The notes beneath the pieces are model-generated. The model was not told where the DNA came from. It did not search any database and was given only the letters and a program-made list of their open reading frames with translations. A DNA stretch of 64,000 nt from Hyphomicrobium_A sp963776675 (GTDB lineage: Bacteria; Pseudomonadota; Alphaproteobacteria; Rhizobiales; Hyphomicrobiaceae). Both the position numbers and the translations under genes were made by a program. Where the stretch lies: assembly GCA_963776675.1 (NCBI GenBank), contig CAVZNR010000065.1, forward strand, positions 103,983 through 167,982, read 5' to 3'. Shown here piece after piece: positions 1 through 7,547 of this stretch (positions are counted from its first letter, which is position 1; each line of letters begins with the position of its first letter).

Positions 1-189
1 TGGCATTGCGTGTTCGATGTCGATCCGGAGAAGGGGGCGGCTACGCGCAGGAGCGTGTTCGACATGCTCGCCGGCGAGAGAATTGCAGTGGGCGCCTACC
101 ACATGCCCTTCCCGTCCATCGGCTATGTGGAGCGGCTGAACGGCGGCGGATATCGCTGGCTCCCGCATTCCTATCAGCTCAATCTCTAA
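1..189 (+). CDS. MBL-fold metallohydrolase, C-terminal fragment
   Basis: Frame 1 is open from the first base and ends at TAA (187-189), giving the last 62 residues of a protein that begins before the window. The visible tail contains HMPFPSIGYVE and ends in RWLPHSYQLNL, which I recognise as the usual C-terminus of alphaproteobacterial MBL-fold (metallo-beta-lactamase superfamily) hydrolases. The metal-binding HxHxDH motif would lie upstream and is not visible, so activity cannot be judged. The identification rests on the tail alone. Confidence 0.7.
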   Translation, partial: WHCVFDVDPEKGAATRRSVFDMLAGERIAVGAYHMPFPSIGYVERLNGGGYRWLPHSYQLNL

Positions 190-529
190 GGACTAGCTCC
201 GCTGACCATGGTGGTGTGGCCGGTCGCGGCGGCGCCTTCGGCGGGCTGCCGCGGGCGCCATATTCACGCTGTACGCTGTGGATTTGGCGCATTCGGCCAT
301 ATGTGCTAGGGACTGGCGCAGTGCGCGTTTCACACGGCGCGATGCGGCGTTTGTTGAGCAACCTGCCCCCAGGGCGCAGCGCCCTCAATTTCGAAACGTT
401 CCGCAGTTCTCTGATCCAGACCGTCATGGTTGGAGCCTGCCCCCCGGGGGAGGTCCCGAACCGGGCGATTTGTGGGTTGTCGCCCGAGGCGAACATTGCC
501 CAACCCGCCAATAACGAAAGGAGGCCACT
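190..529 (+). promoter_or_regulatory. Leader region upstream of rpsU
   Basis: This stretch of about 340 bases has no convincing gene. It probably holds the promoter and leader of rpsU. A strong Shine-Dalgarno AAAGGAGG lies at 517-524. Just upstream, GGGCGA (463-468) can pair with TCGCCC (480-485), while GGGTTG (474-479), which lies in that loop, can pair with CAACCC (501-506). The two pairings compete or form a pseudoknot. A temperature- or translation-responsive role is only inference. Confidence 0.35.
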
Positions 530-775
530 CTGATAGTTCTCGTCCGTGAAAACAACGTCGACCAGGCCCTGAGGGCTCTGAAGAAAAAGCTTCAACGCGA
601 AGGCGTTTTTCGCGAGATGAAGCGTCGGCGGTCTTACGAGAAGCCTTCTGAGAAAAAGGCGCGAGAGAAGGGCGAGGCCGTGCGCAGAGCTCGAAAAGTC
701 GCGCGCAAGCAGGCACAGCGCGAGGGCTTGTTGGCCCGGCCGGGCGCGAAGAAGCCGGTTGTCGCGCGTCGATAG
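530..775 (+). CDS. rpsU: 30S ribosomal protein S21, apparent CTG start
   Basis: The 81-residue product matches bacterial S21, a small basic protein of the 30S subunit involved in initiation: it has VRENNVDQALRALKKKLQRE near the N-terminus, the EKPSEKKAREK segment, then a Lys/Arg-rich C-terminal helix. Alphaproteobacterial S21 typically begins MQVLVR; here the aligned codons are CTG-ATA-GTT-CTC-GTC-CGT, so the initiator position is CTG at 530. A near-perfect AAAGGAGG lies at 517-524, five bases before it. No ATG, GTG or TTG fits the family N-terminus. A second rpsU copy elsewhere in the genome is possible, since rhizobia often carry several S21 genes linked to cold-shock genes, and cspA lies 3 kb downstream here. 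Confidence 0.85.
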   Translation: MIVLVRENNVDQALRALKKKLQREGVFREMKRRRSYEKPSEKKAREKGEAVRRARKVARKQAQREGLLARPGAKKPVVARR

Positions 776-806
776 CTCGGCGACCGCCGAAGATGTCGTC
801 ACCAAA

Positions 807-1067
807 TCAGAAGTCGGATGCGACCAGGGCATATGAGCCCTGGCGCCGACCGGAATAGACTTTGTGTGCAACCTTGAGGATGTGCTCTCGGTTGCTGTCG
901 AAGCTCTCTAGGATGGCCGTCTGGTTGTGCCGCGTCGTCGGCGCTATGCGGAACACGGCTTCCTCCTCGACGAAAAATGAGACCTCCAGAGCGCCGTCAT
1001 AGCCCCAGAAACGCACACAACGTCGCGTGGCGTCGTAGCTGCGGCTGACGTTGGGAAAATTCAGCAT
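807..1067 (-). CDS. DUF1488 family protein
   Basis: An 86-residue protein with the typical N-terminal pattern of this rhizobial family: LNFPNVSRSYDATRRCVRFW, followed by ALEVSFFVEE. DUF1488 proteins are small cytoplasmic proteins of unknown role, often found near cold-shock and general-stress genes. The ATG at 1065-1067 starts right at the conserved region. The gene converges with rpsU (31 bases between stops). A second, frameshifted member of the same family lies 450 bases away at 1524-1804. Confidence 0.8.
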   Translation of the reverse strand: MLNFPNVSRSYDATRRCVRFWGYDGALEVSFFVEEEAVFRIAPTTRHNQTAILESFDSNREHILKVAHKVYSGRRQGSYALVASDF

Positions 1068-1168
1068 GGCGCATCGTTCCCGCTTTTAGCAATTGCAGCA
1101 GCCGGACCAACGCCGGCGGCGCGCGCGTGCGGAATGACATCTGCACCCCAGCATAGCACGCCGAAATA

Positions 1169-1408
1169 CTACTTGGCGGCGACTTTCGTGGTGGCCCTGG
1201 CAATCGACTTGATTGCAGGTCGCGCCTGGCCGGACCGCTTGGAAATCTCCTGGTCCTGAGCCTCGATGATGGCCTGCGCTGGCGCGTCGCCCTCCAGGCC
1301 GCCGAGTGCCGCGCTTGGAACCTTGCGGTTGGATGTGCGCGTACCGTCCTCATAATGCACGTCAAAGAGAATGAACTCGGCCTGGGTCTTTGGTCTCTTG
1401 CGCGCCAT
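1169..1408 (-). CDS. Small conserved hypothetical protein
   Basis: 79 residues beginning MARKRPKTQAEF, with the conserved-looking core FDVHYEDGTRTSNRKVP and a basic C-terminus. The pattern resembles small proteins common in Bradyrhizobium and relatives, with no known function. An upstream in-frame ATG at 1468 would add 20 residues rich in Arg and Pro; I prefer the start at 1408 because the conserved part begins there. No signal peptide or membrane segment is visible. Confidence 0.6.
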   Translation of the reverse strand: MARKRPKTQAEFILFDVHYEDGTRTSNRKVPSAALGGLEGDAPAQAIIEAQDQEISKRSGQARPAIKSIARATTKVAAK

Positions 1409-1523
1409 TTTGTGTCTCTTGCGTGAAAGGGTTTCGGGCGAGGACGGCGCGGCTCGCTCGCGCGGCACGCCAGCGCCGGGCCGCGTGACTCCGTGGGTCA
1501 GCTAGGCGGCACTAACAGTTGGG

Positions 1524-1804
1524 TCAGTGTCCCTTGCCGGGCAAGTCCCGACCCCGGATGCATACCGTGCCGTCTTGCTCGATCTGGCCTTGGTCGTATT
1601 TGTGGCTGGAGATCTGCTCGAACTCGGTGCGGTACTCGTTGAACCGCTGCAGGTGCGCGTCGCCGTACCGAGGGGGGCTATGTCCTCCAGCGCGTGGCGC
1701 GACACCAAGACGCTGATCGTGCGGCCACTGTCGTACATCGGAAAGAGGTCGACATTCTGGTCCACAATGGGCGTGCCCGGCTGCGCTACCGTATCCAGCG
1801 GCAT
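1524..1804 (-). pseudogene. Frameshifted DUF1488-type gene
   Basis: Two overlapping minus-strand frames together make one small DUF1488-like protein. The first frame starts at 1804 and gives the N-terminal half, ending in SVLVSRHALEDIAP. The second frame supplies LQRFNEYRTEFEQIS, then SHKYDQGQIEQDGTVCIRG and the C-terminus at 1524. The switch falls at the run of six G on the plus strand (1671-1676). Adding one base to that run joins the halves cleanly. It is therefore a single-base deletion in a homopolymer, from real decay or sequencing error. Confidence 0.6.
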
Positions 1805-2057
1805 TGGTCAGACCTGCCTTTGTATTCATTGGAATTCACACCGGCCGCCAGCCGGCCGCCGTTCGAATGACGGGGGTGTGACAACGGCCTATAGGGGCTT
1901 CGCCAACCCTTACCACCAATCGCATGCCGGCAGGGAGTTTATTCCTCGACAGGCCGTCAAACTGGGCGCAAAGTGCGCCGCATCATCGGTTTGTATGTCC
2001 CAGGCGCCGGTGGCTGAGAGACGGCGTAGCGCTCCCGCCTGCCAAAAAGGAGGAGCC

Positions 2058-2333
2058 ATGTGCCCGTTTCTCGAGGCTCCGGAAGGCCTGTCCCCAGAGA
2101 CGCTTGAAATGCTAGATCGGGCCTTCACATCCGCGTGGAGCGAGCTGCAAGCGAAGAAAAGTCCCTGCACGTTGCCGCAGAACGAAGAGGCCACGCGCGT
2201 CGCGATCGCCAGGTCCACGAGGGAGCTGGCAGCAACGGGAGTTCGCGAGCCGGAACGTTTAAAGCGTCACGCGCTGCACGCGGCGGAGCGCGCAGACCCG
2301 CGTATCCGTAAAACCGAGCCCCTGTCCGAGTGA
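2058..2333 (+). CDS. Small conserved hypothetical protein
   Basis: 91 residues starting MCPFLEAPEGLS. The ATG at 2058 is preceded by AAAAAGGAGG (2044-2053), a strong Shine-Dalgarno, so the longer open frame upstream is not needed. The segment MLDRAFTSAWSELQ followed by ATRVAIARSTRELA and EPERLKRHAL resembles a family of roughly 90-residue rhizobial proteins of unknown function. It appears cytoplasmic and helical; no catalytic motif is seen. It sits in the same small-protein cluster as the DUF1488 genes and lies 112 bases before lpxD. Confidence 0.65.
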   Translation: MCPFLEAPEGLSPETLEMLDRAFTSAWSELQAKKSPCTLPQNEEATRVAIARSTRELAATGVREPERLKRHALHAAERADPRIRKTEPLSE

Positions 2334-2445
2334 GCTGAAGTACCACGCCTGAGGCCAAGACTGCCGGCGCGCAAAGCCGCGCAAAGGGTCTGCGATGGCA
2401 AGCAGGCGCTCGGCTGCAGCTGCGGCCTGACAGTAAGGGAGACGA

Positions 2446-3495
2446 ATGCAACATCCTGGTTTCTTCGAGCGGGCAGGCCCTTTTCCGTTGCAGGTCATCG
2501 CAGCCAAGCTCGGTGCTGAGCTTGGGCCGATTACCGACCTGACGACGGAGATTGTGGATGTGAAGCCGCTCGGAATCGCCGGTCCGCAGCATCTCGCGTT
2601 CTTCGACAATCCGAAATACCTCGATCAACTCGTCAATACGCGGGCGGGTGGCTGCCTGGTGGCGCCGGCCTTCGCCGACCGCGTTCCGACGAGCACGGCG
2701 GTGCTGAAAACCAAGACACCCTACAGTGCCTTCGCCTTCGCGTTGCGACTGTTCTATGCCGACGCTTTGCGTCCGATCGCCGCCAAGTCCGGAGATGAGC
2801 GCGGCAATGGATGTCTCGTCCATCCCTCGGCTCGGATCGACGATGGTGTGATCATCGAGCCTGGCGCCGTCGTCGGCCGTGAGGCGCAAATCGCGCGCGG
2901 CACCACCATCGCAGCCGGGGCAGTTGTGGGCTACCGCGTCTCGATCGGACCGGATTGCTATGTCGGTCCAGGAGTCACGATAACGCACGCCATTGTCGGC
3001 GCGCGCGTTATACTGCACGCGGGCGTGCGGATCGGCCAGGACGGCTTCGGATTCGCCATGAGCGCCAATGGGCACCTGAAAGTGCCGCAGGTGGGCCGCG
3101 TCATGATTGGCGACGACGTCGAGATAGGCGCCAACTCTACCGTCGATCGCGGTGCGCTCAACGATACGATTATCGGTGAAGGCACCAAGATCGATAATCT
3201 CGTTCAGATCGGCCACAATGCCATCATCGGGCGTCATTGCGTCATCGTCGCCCAGACGGGGATCGCCGGCTCGGCGCAGCTCGGCGATTTCGTCGTCATG
3301 GGCGGCCATTCGGGCGTCGTCGGTCACGTCAAGATCGGCAGTGGGGCTCAGATTGCCGGCATGGCGCACGTGAAGGAGGACGTGCCTCCTGGAGCGCGCA
3401 TGGGCGGAACCCCAGCGGTGCCGTTCAAGGAATGGGCGCGCGAGGTTGCGACCCTCAAACGGCTCGCCGCAAGGAACGGCAAGCCAGCGACGTGA
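2446..3495 (+). CDS. lpxD: UDP-3-O-acylglucosamine N-acyltransferase (LpxD)
   Basis: The 349-residue product has the family's usual length and layout. Residues about 10-105 form the uridine-binding LpxD domain (VDVKPLGIAGPQHLAFFDN). From about 115 on there are hexapeptide repeats of a left-handed beta-helix, and VQIGHN places the catalytic His at 257. LpxD transfers the second hydroxyacyl chain from ACP to UDP-3-O-acylglucosamine in lipid A synthesis. The gene stands apart from bamA, fabZ and lpxA, its usual neighbours, and sits among stress-type small genes. It may be an extra copy besides one in the canonical cluster; that cannot be checked here. Confidence 0.9.
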   Translation: MQHPGFFERAGPFPLQVIAAKLGAELGPITDLTTEIVDVKPLGIAGPQHLAFFDNPKYLDQLVNTRAGGCLVAPAFADRVPTSTAVLKTKTPYSAFAFALRLFYADALRPIAAKSGDERGNGCLVHPSARIDDGVIIEPGAVVGREAQIARGTTIAAGAVVGYRVSIGPDCYVGPGVTITHAIVGARVILHAGVRIGQDGFGFAMSANGHLKVPQVGRVMIGDDVEIGANSTVDRGALNDTIIGEGTKIDNLVQIGHNAIIGRHCVIVAQTGIAGSAQLGDFVVMGGHSGVVGHVKIGSGAQIAGMAHVKEDVPPGARMGGTPAVPFKEWAREVATLKRLAARNGKPAT

Positions 3496-3515
3496 GCGTT
3501 CAGCGCACTGTAGAG

Positions 3516-3722
3516 CTAGAAGAGCTTGGGCAGCGGCGTTAGCTCGCTCTCCTTGGCGACTCGCTCGAACGTCTCGGCGGTCGACTTGATGCGGTAAAGC
3601 AGATCGCCGCCTTCGAAAGGCAAGAGCCTCAGGACCTTGTACTCCCTGCTCGAGGCAGGCGGCGCCCATCGACCGGGAGTAAAGTCGACGGCTTGTCCGA
3701 CTTTGAATCTGTGCCGCGCCAT
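3516..3722 (-). CDS. Small conserved hypothetical protein next to cspA
   Basis: 68 residues, MARHRFKVGQAVDFTPGR at the N-terminus and ERVAKESELTPLPKLF at the end. Similar short proteins are frequent in rhizobia and commonly lie beside cold-shock or small stress genes; no function is known. It starts three bases after the stop of cspA on the same strand, so the two are probably co-transcribed. The fold looks like a small beta-barrel (many alternating hydrophobic residues), which is inference. Confidence 0.7.
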   Translation of the reverse strand: MARHRFKVGQAVDFTPGRWAPPASSREYKVLRLLPFEGGDLLYRIKSTAETFERVAKESELTPLPKLF

Positions 3723-3725
3723 CGG

Positions 3726-3938
3726 TTACGCAAGCTCAACTTGGGCGGCCTTCTTGCCTCGGCCACGCGGATCATCCTCGAGAACGAAGCTGACTTTGTC
3801 GCCTTCATTCAAGACAGCGATGCCGGCGGCTTCCAACGCGCTCGCGTGCACGAACACGTCCTTGCCGCCATCCTCCGGCGCGATGAAGCCAAAACCTTTG
3901 GCGGCATTGAAGAACTTCAGAGTGCCCGTCTGGCGCAT
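3726..3938 (-). CDS. cspA: Cold shock protein, CspA family
   Basis: A single 70-residue cold-shock domain. RNP1 is visible as KGFGFI and RNP2 as DVFVHAS, and the surrounding GTLKFFNAAKGFGFIAPED is the family's opening strand. Such proteins bind single-stranded RNA and DNA and act as RNA chaperones during temperature downshift or growth transitions. The gene is followed at once by the small gene at 3516-3722. With rpsU and the RNA helicase nearby, the area looks like an RNA and translation stress cluster. Confidence 0.92.
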   Translation of the reverse strand: MRQTGTLKFFNAAKGFGFIAPEDGGKDVFVHASALEAAGIAVLNEGDKVSFVLEDDPRGRGKKAAQVELA

Positions 3939-4153
3939 GGTGCGAAGGCCTTTCCCTTGAAGCGCGAGCGGTCTTGGCCATGAGAAGGCCGCGCGCTCGA
4001 CCTGACAGCTCAGTCATGGGGAAAGGCGAACGACCGCGAGTGGTCTGTCGACGAAACCTCAACACCGAGGGCGCACTCCAACGGGTGCGCCGGCTCAAAT
4101 CTGTATGAGCCTGCAAGGCAGTAAACGCAAGAACTATTGGGTTTTATGGCGCG
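3939..4153. other. Intergenic, probable cspA promoter and leader
   Basis: No supported gene. The minus strand upstream of cspA should contain its promoter and 5' leader; I see no clear motif. Confidence 0.3.
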
Positions 4154-4405
4154 CTAAGCCACATCGCGCCGCTGCAACGGATAGTCTTTGCTGTCGTAAA
4201 GCTTGCGGATTTGCGTAGCGTCGAATCTTTGCTCGTTAACCTCGAGCACAGTCCCGAAAAGCACGTCGGAGGGTAGCTCCTCAATGGCGAAACGGACAGC
4301 CTCCGCACCGGAGTCGAACCTGCGGTAGGTCACGGGCCGCGGGCTTGAGCCTCGGCTTCGACAGGCGAAGACCTCAGCCGGAGCCCTATAATCGAAATCG
4401 ATCAT
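4154..4405 (-). CDS. Small conserved hypothetical protein
   Basis: 83 residues from the ATG at 4403-4405, beginning MIDFDYRAPAEVFACRSRG. The segment TYRRFDSGAEAVRFAIEEL resembles short Bradyrhizobium-type proteins of unknown function. A longer open frame reaches back to 4645, but its extra 80 residues are low in conservation signals and lie antisense to the helicase leader, so I use the shorter start. It has no signal peptide and is probably cytoplasmic. Confidence 0.65.
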   Translation of the reverse strand: MIDFDYRAPAEVFACRSRGSSPRPVTYRRFDSGAEAVRFAIEELPSDVLFGTVLEVNEQRFDATQIRKLYDSKDYPLQRRDVA

Positions 4406-4726
4406 TATCAATATATGGGGTGCCACGCGGCGATTTGCACGCGCCGCATCGCAACATTGTTGCTTGCTATTTTCGGGTCGCCGTGAAATAAGCGCGCATC
4501 GCTTGAGGAAACCTTGGGCGAACATCGGTGCTCCAGCCGCGTGAAAAGGACTTCGGTTCGGGCCTTTCGAAGAGATTGGCCCCTCGTTCGTCCTACCCTG
4601 TTGAGCGCCTCTGACTTTAATCCTCTTCATGACAGCCCAGGACACGCGGGGCGTCCCCTGGAACAGCCGCGTTCGTTCGCGTGCACGGCCGACATGTGTT
4701 CGGCCGGCCTAGTCTTGCGGCTACAT
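4406..4726. other. Intergenic between divergent genes
   Basis: About 320 bases between a minus-strand small gene and the plus-strand helicase. It must hold both promoters. An in-frame extension of the helicase to 4514 exists but gives an Arg-rich stretch unlike any helicase N-terminus. I see no RNA gene here. Confidence 0.3.
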
Positions 4727-6022
4727 ATGAAAGAACACCACTTGACCACGTTTACTCAACTCGGGCTGAACCCAGCCCTACTGAAATCACTCGAAGCGGA
4801 AGGCTACACGACTCCGACCCCGATCCAGGCGCAGGCCATTCCAGGCGTGCTCGCCGGCAAGGATCTGCTGGGCATTGCCCAGACCGGCACCGGTAAGACG
4901 GCGGCCTTTGCGCTGCCTATCCTTCACCGCCTTGCCGCCAACCGCCGTCCGGCTTTGCGCCAGGGCACGCGTGTGCTCGTCCTGTCGCCGACGCGCGAGC
5001 TGGCAACCCAGATTGCGCAAAGCTTCAAGACCTACGGCCGCCACATGAATTTGAGCGTCGCGCTCATGTACGGCGGCGTCCCGCATCGGCCTCAGGTCAA
5101 TGCGGTGAGCCGCGGCGTCGACATCCTGGTCGCGACACCTGGCAAACTCATCCAGCACATTGAGGAGCGCAGCGTCGTGCTGTCGGGCACGGAGATCCTC
5201 GTGCTCGATGAGGCGGACCAGATGCTCGACATGGGCTTCATCCGCCCGATCCGGCAGATCCTGTCCAAGCTATCGGCCAAGCGCCAGAGCCTGTTCTTCT
5301 CGGCGACTATGCCGAAAGAGATCGGCGCGCTTGCAGCCGAAATGCTGCACAATCCCGAGCGCGTTGCCGTCACTCCGATCGCCAAGACGGCCGATCGCGT
5401 GAAGCAGAGCGTCATCCACGTCGATGCGCCGCGCAAAGGCTCGCTTCTTGTTGAACTGTTCGCCGATCCGGCCATGCGGCGCACGCTCGTCTTCACCCGC
5501 ACCAAGCGGGGCGCCGACAAGGTCGCGCGTCACCTGGAGGCCGCCGGCATCAAGGTCGCCGCGATCCACGGCAACAAGAGTCAGGGCCAGCGCGAAGCGG
5601 CGCTCGGCGCATTTCGCAATGGCCGCATTCGCGGGCTGGTTGCAACCGACATCGCCGCGCGTGGCATCGACATCGACGAGGTGACCCACGTCATCAACTT
5701 CGATCTGCCGCATGTGCCCGAGAGCTACGTCCACCGCATTGGCCGCACGGCGCGCGCCGGCGCGGAAGGCATTGCCATCTCGCTGTGTGGCCGCGACGAG
5801 CGCCCCCTGCTGCGAGACATCGAGCGCCTGACGCGTCAATCGATCGAGAGCATCGATCGCTGCGACAGCCCCGTCGGCGACGACCTGTCGGCCAGCGGCC
5901 GCGGCGGGCCCGAGCGGCGCGGCGGTCGCCCCGCCAAGTTCCGGCCTGCCCGCAACGGAAATCGGCCGGCCGCGGGCAATGGCAAGAACCGCGGCTATCG
6001 AGGCGCCGCAGCTGCCCGCTAA
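4727..6022 (+). CDS. DEAD-box ATP-dependent RNA helicase, RhlE type
   Basis: 431 residues starting MKEHHLTTFTQLGLNP. All DEAD-box motifs are present in order: Q motif near residues 26-31 (TPTPIQ), Walker A AQTGTGKT with Lys57, PTRELA, DEAD at 161-164, SAT at 192-194, then VATDIAARGIDI and HRIGRTARAG in the second RecA domain. After about residue 375 comes a short tail rich in Gly, Arg and Asn, typical of RNA-binding RhlE proteins. The enzyme unwinds short RNA duplexes in ribosome assembly or mRNA turnover, often under cold. No good ribosome binding site precedes 4727. Confidence 0.93.
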   Translation: MKEHHLTTFTQLGLNPALLKSLEAEGYTTPTPIQAQAIPGVLAGKDLLGIAQTGTGKTAAFALPILHRLAANRRPALRQGTRVLVLSPTRELATQIAQSFKTYGRHMNLSVALMYGGVPHRPQVNAVSRGVDILVATPGKLIQHIEERSVVLSGTEILVLDEADQMLDMGFIRPIRQILSKLSAKRQSLFFSATMPKEIGALAAEMLHNPERVAVTPIAKTADRVKQSVIHVDAPRKGSLLVELFADPAMRRTLVFTRTKRGADKVARHLEAAGIKVAAIHGNKSQGQREAALGAFRNGRIRGLVATDIAARGIDIDEVTHVINFDLPHVPESYVHRIGRTARAGAEGIAISLCGRDERPLLRDIERLTRQSIESIDRCDSPVGDDLSASGRGGPERRGGRPAKFRPARNGNRPAAGNGKNRGYRGAAAAR

Positions 6023-6039
6023 GGGGGTTTTCAGAGCAC

Positions 6040-6060
6040 GCGGCCGGCCATGCCGGCCGC
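6040..6060 (+). terminator. Hairpin after the helicase gene
   Basis: GCGGCCGGC (6040-6048) and GCCGGCCGC (6052-6060) form a perfect 9-bp stem with a CAT loop, 18 bases after the helicase stop. No T-run follows, so it may be an mRNA-stabilising hairpin rather than a full terminator. Confidence 0.4.
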
Positions 6061-6079
6061 TATCGCGTAAAGGATTGTC

Positions 6080-7096
6080 GTGGAACACGCCCAAAGTGCC
6101 GATTCGAAGGTTGCCGCTCGTGATTGGGCGGCGCTGTTGAGCCGATACCGCGAGCCCAGCCCTCGGCGCAGTGCATTCGAACTCGCCGTCACCAGCGGGG
6201 CGTTCGTTGCGACCTGGATCGTGATGTGGGCCACCTTAGGCTTTGGCTATTGGCTCACGCTGCTCATTGCAGTGCCGGCCGCCGGCTTTTTGGTGCGGCT
6301 CTTCATGATCCAGCACGATTGCGGACACGGCACCCTGTTCCGCAACCGTGCTACCAACGACTGGATCGGCCGTGTGCTCGGCGCGCTGACGCTCACGCCG
6401 TATGATTCCTGGCGCCGCAGTCACAACATTCACCACGCGAGCTCCGGCAATCTGGAGGCGCGCGGGATCGGCGACATCGATACGTTGACGGTGCGCGAAT
6501 ATCTGGCGGCTCCGAAATGGAAGAGACTTCACTACCGGATCTACCGCCATCCCCTCGTCATGTTCGGGTTGGGCCCAGCTTATCTGTTTCTGCTGCAGCA
6601 TCGTTTGCCGGTGGGATTGATGCGCAAGGGTTGGCGCCCATGGGTCAGTACCATGGCGACCAATGCGGCGATTGCGGTGCTTGCCGGCGCCATGATCTGG
6701 CTGGTTGGCGTAGGTCCGTTCCTGCTGGTGCACCTGCCGATCACGCTGCTTGCCGCCTCAATCGGCGTTTGGCTGTTCTACGTCCAGCATCAGTTCGAGG
6801 AGACAACGTGGGCCGCGGCCCCCAAATGGAACTTGCACGAGGCTGCGCTGCACGGCAGCTCGCACTACGATTTGCCGGGTGTGCTGCGCTGGTTCACGGC
6901 CAACATTGGCATTCATCACGTGCATCACCTGTGCAGCCGCATCCCGTTCTACCGACTTCCGCAGGTGCTGCGCGACCATCCGGAGCTTGCAAATATGGGG
7001 CGCATCACGCTCGGCGAAAGCCTGCGTTGCGTGCGTTTCGCACTTTGGGACGAAAAACGGCGGCGATTGATCTCGTTTGGCGAGCTGCGCCGATAG
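6080..7096 (+). CDS. Membrane fatty acid desaturase
   Basis: 338 residues with the three histidine boxes of the integral-membrane di-iron desaturases: HDCGHG at 79-84, HNIHH at 115-119 and HHVHH at 279-283. Hydrophobic segments lie at about 38-75 and 190-235. The family inserts a double bond into an acyl chain (acyl-lipid delta-12/omega-3-type enzymes share these boxes), using O2 and an electron donor; position specificity cannot be read from sequence. The neighbouring RNA helicase and cold-shock genes fit a role in cold adaptation of membranes. It begins with GTG or ATG alternatives; 6080 gives a normal-length N-terminus. Confidence 0.9.
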   Translation: MEHAQSADSKVAARDWAALLSRYREPSPRRSAFELAVTSGAFVATWIVMWATLGFGYWLTLLIAVPAAGFLVRLFMIQHDCGHGTLFRNRATNDWIGRVLGALTLTPYDSWRRSHNIHHASSGNLEARGIGDIDTLTVREYLAAPKWKRLHYRIYRHPLVMFGLGPAYLFLLQHRLPVGLMRKGWRPWVSTMATNAAIAVLAGAMIWLVGVGPFLLVHLPITLLAASIGVWLFYVQHQFEETTWAAAPKWNLHEAALHGSSHYDLPGVLRWFTANIGIHHVHHLCSRIPFYRLPQVLRDHPELANMGRITLGESLRCVRFALWDEKRRRLISFGELRR

Positions 7097-7156
7097 CGTA
7101 ACGACTTGGAGCCGCGGCCGCGTTTCCGAGAACGAATTTCGCTTCTGGAGGTTGCC

Positions 7157-7399
7157 GTGAACCGCTTCGGATCCGCCGTGCTTTTTCTGGTCTGTGGTGT
7201 TGTCGGCGCGGTGGTGTCGGTAACGTTGCTGCTCATGGTCCCGAGCGATGGCGCGCCGCTCGGATATCGCGAGCTGATTGCCGATGATCTGCCTGTTCTC
7301 ATCTTTGCCACAGGCATGGGATTTTGCCTGGGCATCCTGATCGCGCTGCTTTGGTCGGTTCTCCAGCGAATTTTCGCTGTGAATGCGCCGCGCGCCTGA
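7157..7399 (+). CDS. Small membrane protein, two predicted TM segments
   Basis: About 80 residues with two hydrophobic helices (AVLFLVCGVVGAVVSVTLLL and, after a polar turn, IFATGMGFCLGILIALLW). I choose the GTG at 7157 because GGAGG at 7147-7151 sits five bases upstream; an upstream TTG at 7106 lacks a ribosome binding site. I do not recognise the family. It lies between the desaturase and otsA on the same strand, 60 bases after the desaturase stop, so it may be co-expressed with the desaturase. Confidence 0.55.
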   Translation: MNRFGSAVLFLVCGVVGAVVSVTLLLMVPSDGAPLGYRELIADDLPVLIFATGMGFCLGILIALLWSVLQRIFAVNAPRA

Positions 7400-7490
7400 C
7401 GCGCCCAATCGACGCAACGGCTTCAACTCGTCACAGAGTTCTCTCCGGGCTCCGCGTAGCTTTCTGCATCCATTTGCGGTTAAGGTAGGG

Positions 7491-7508
7491 GATGCATTGT
7501 AATACATC
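7491..7508 (+). promoter_or_regulatory. Imperfect palindrome upstream of otsA
   Basis: GATGCATTGTAATACATC is an 18-bp palindrome with one mismatched pair, ending 39 bases before the otsA start. It is a candidate operator; no known regulator is implied. Confidence 0.3.
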
Positions 7509-7547
7509 GTTGTGGTGCAGTGGCGAGCAGCCTCGGAGGTGGCAAGC

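Noticed and set aside
4514..4726. Longer N-terminus for the RNA helicase
   Set aside because: The extra 71 residues are Arg-rich and unlike helicase starts; the Q-motif region follows directly after the ATG at 4727.
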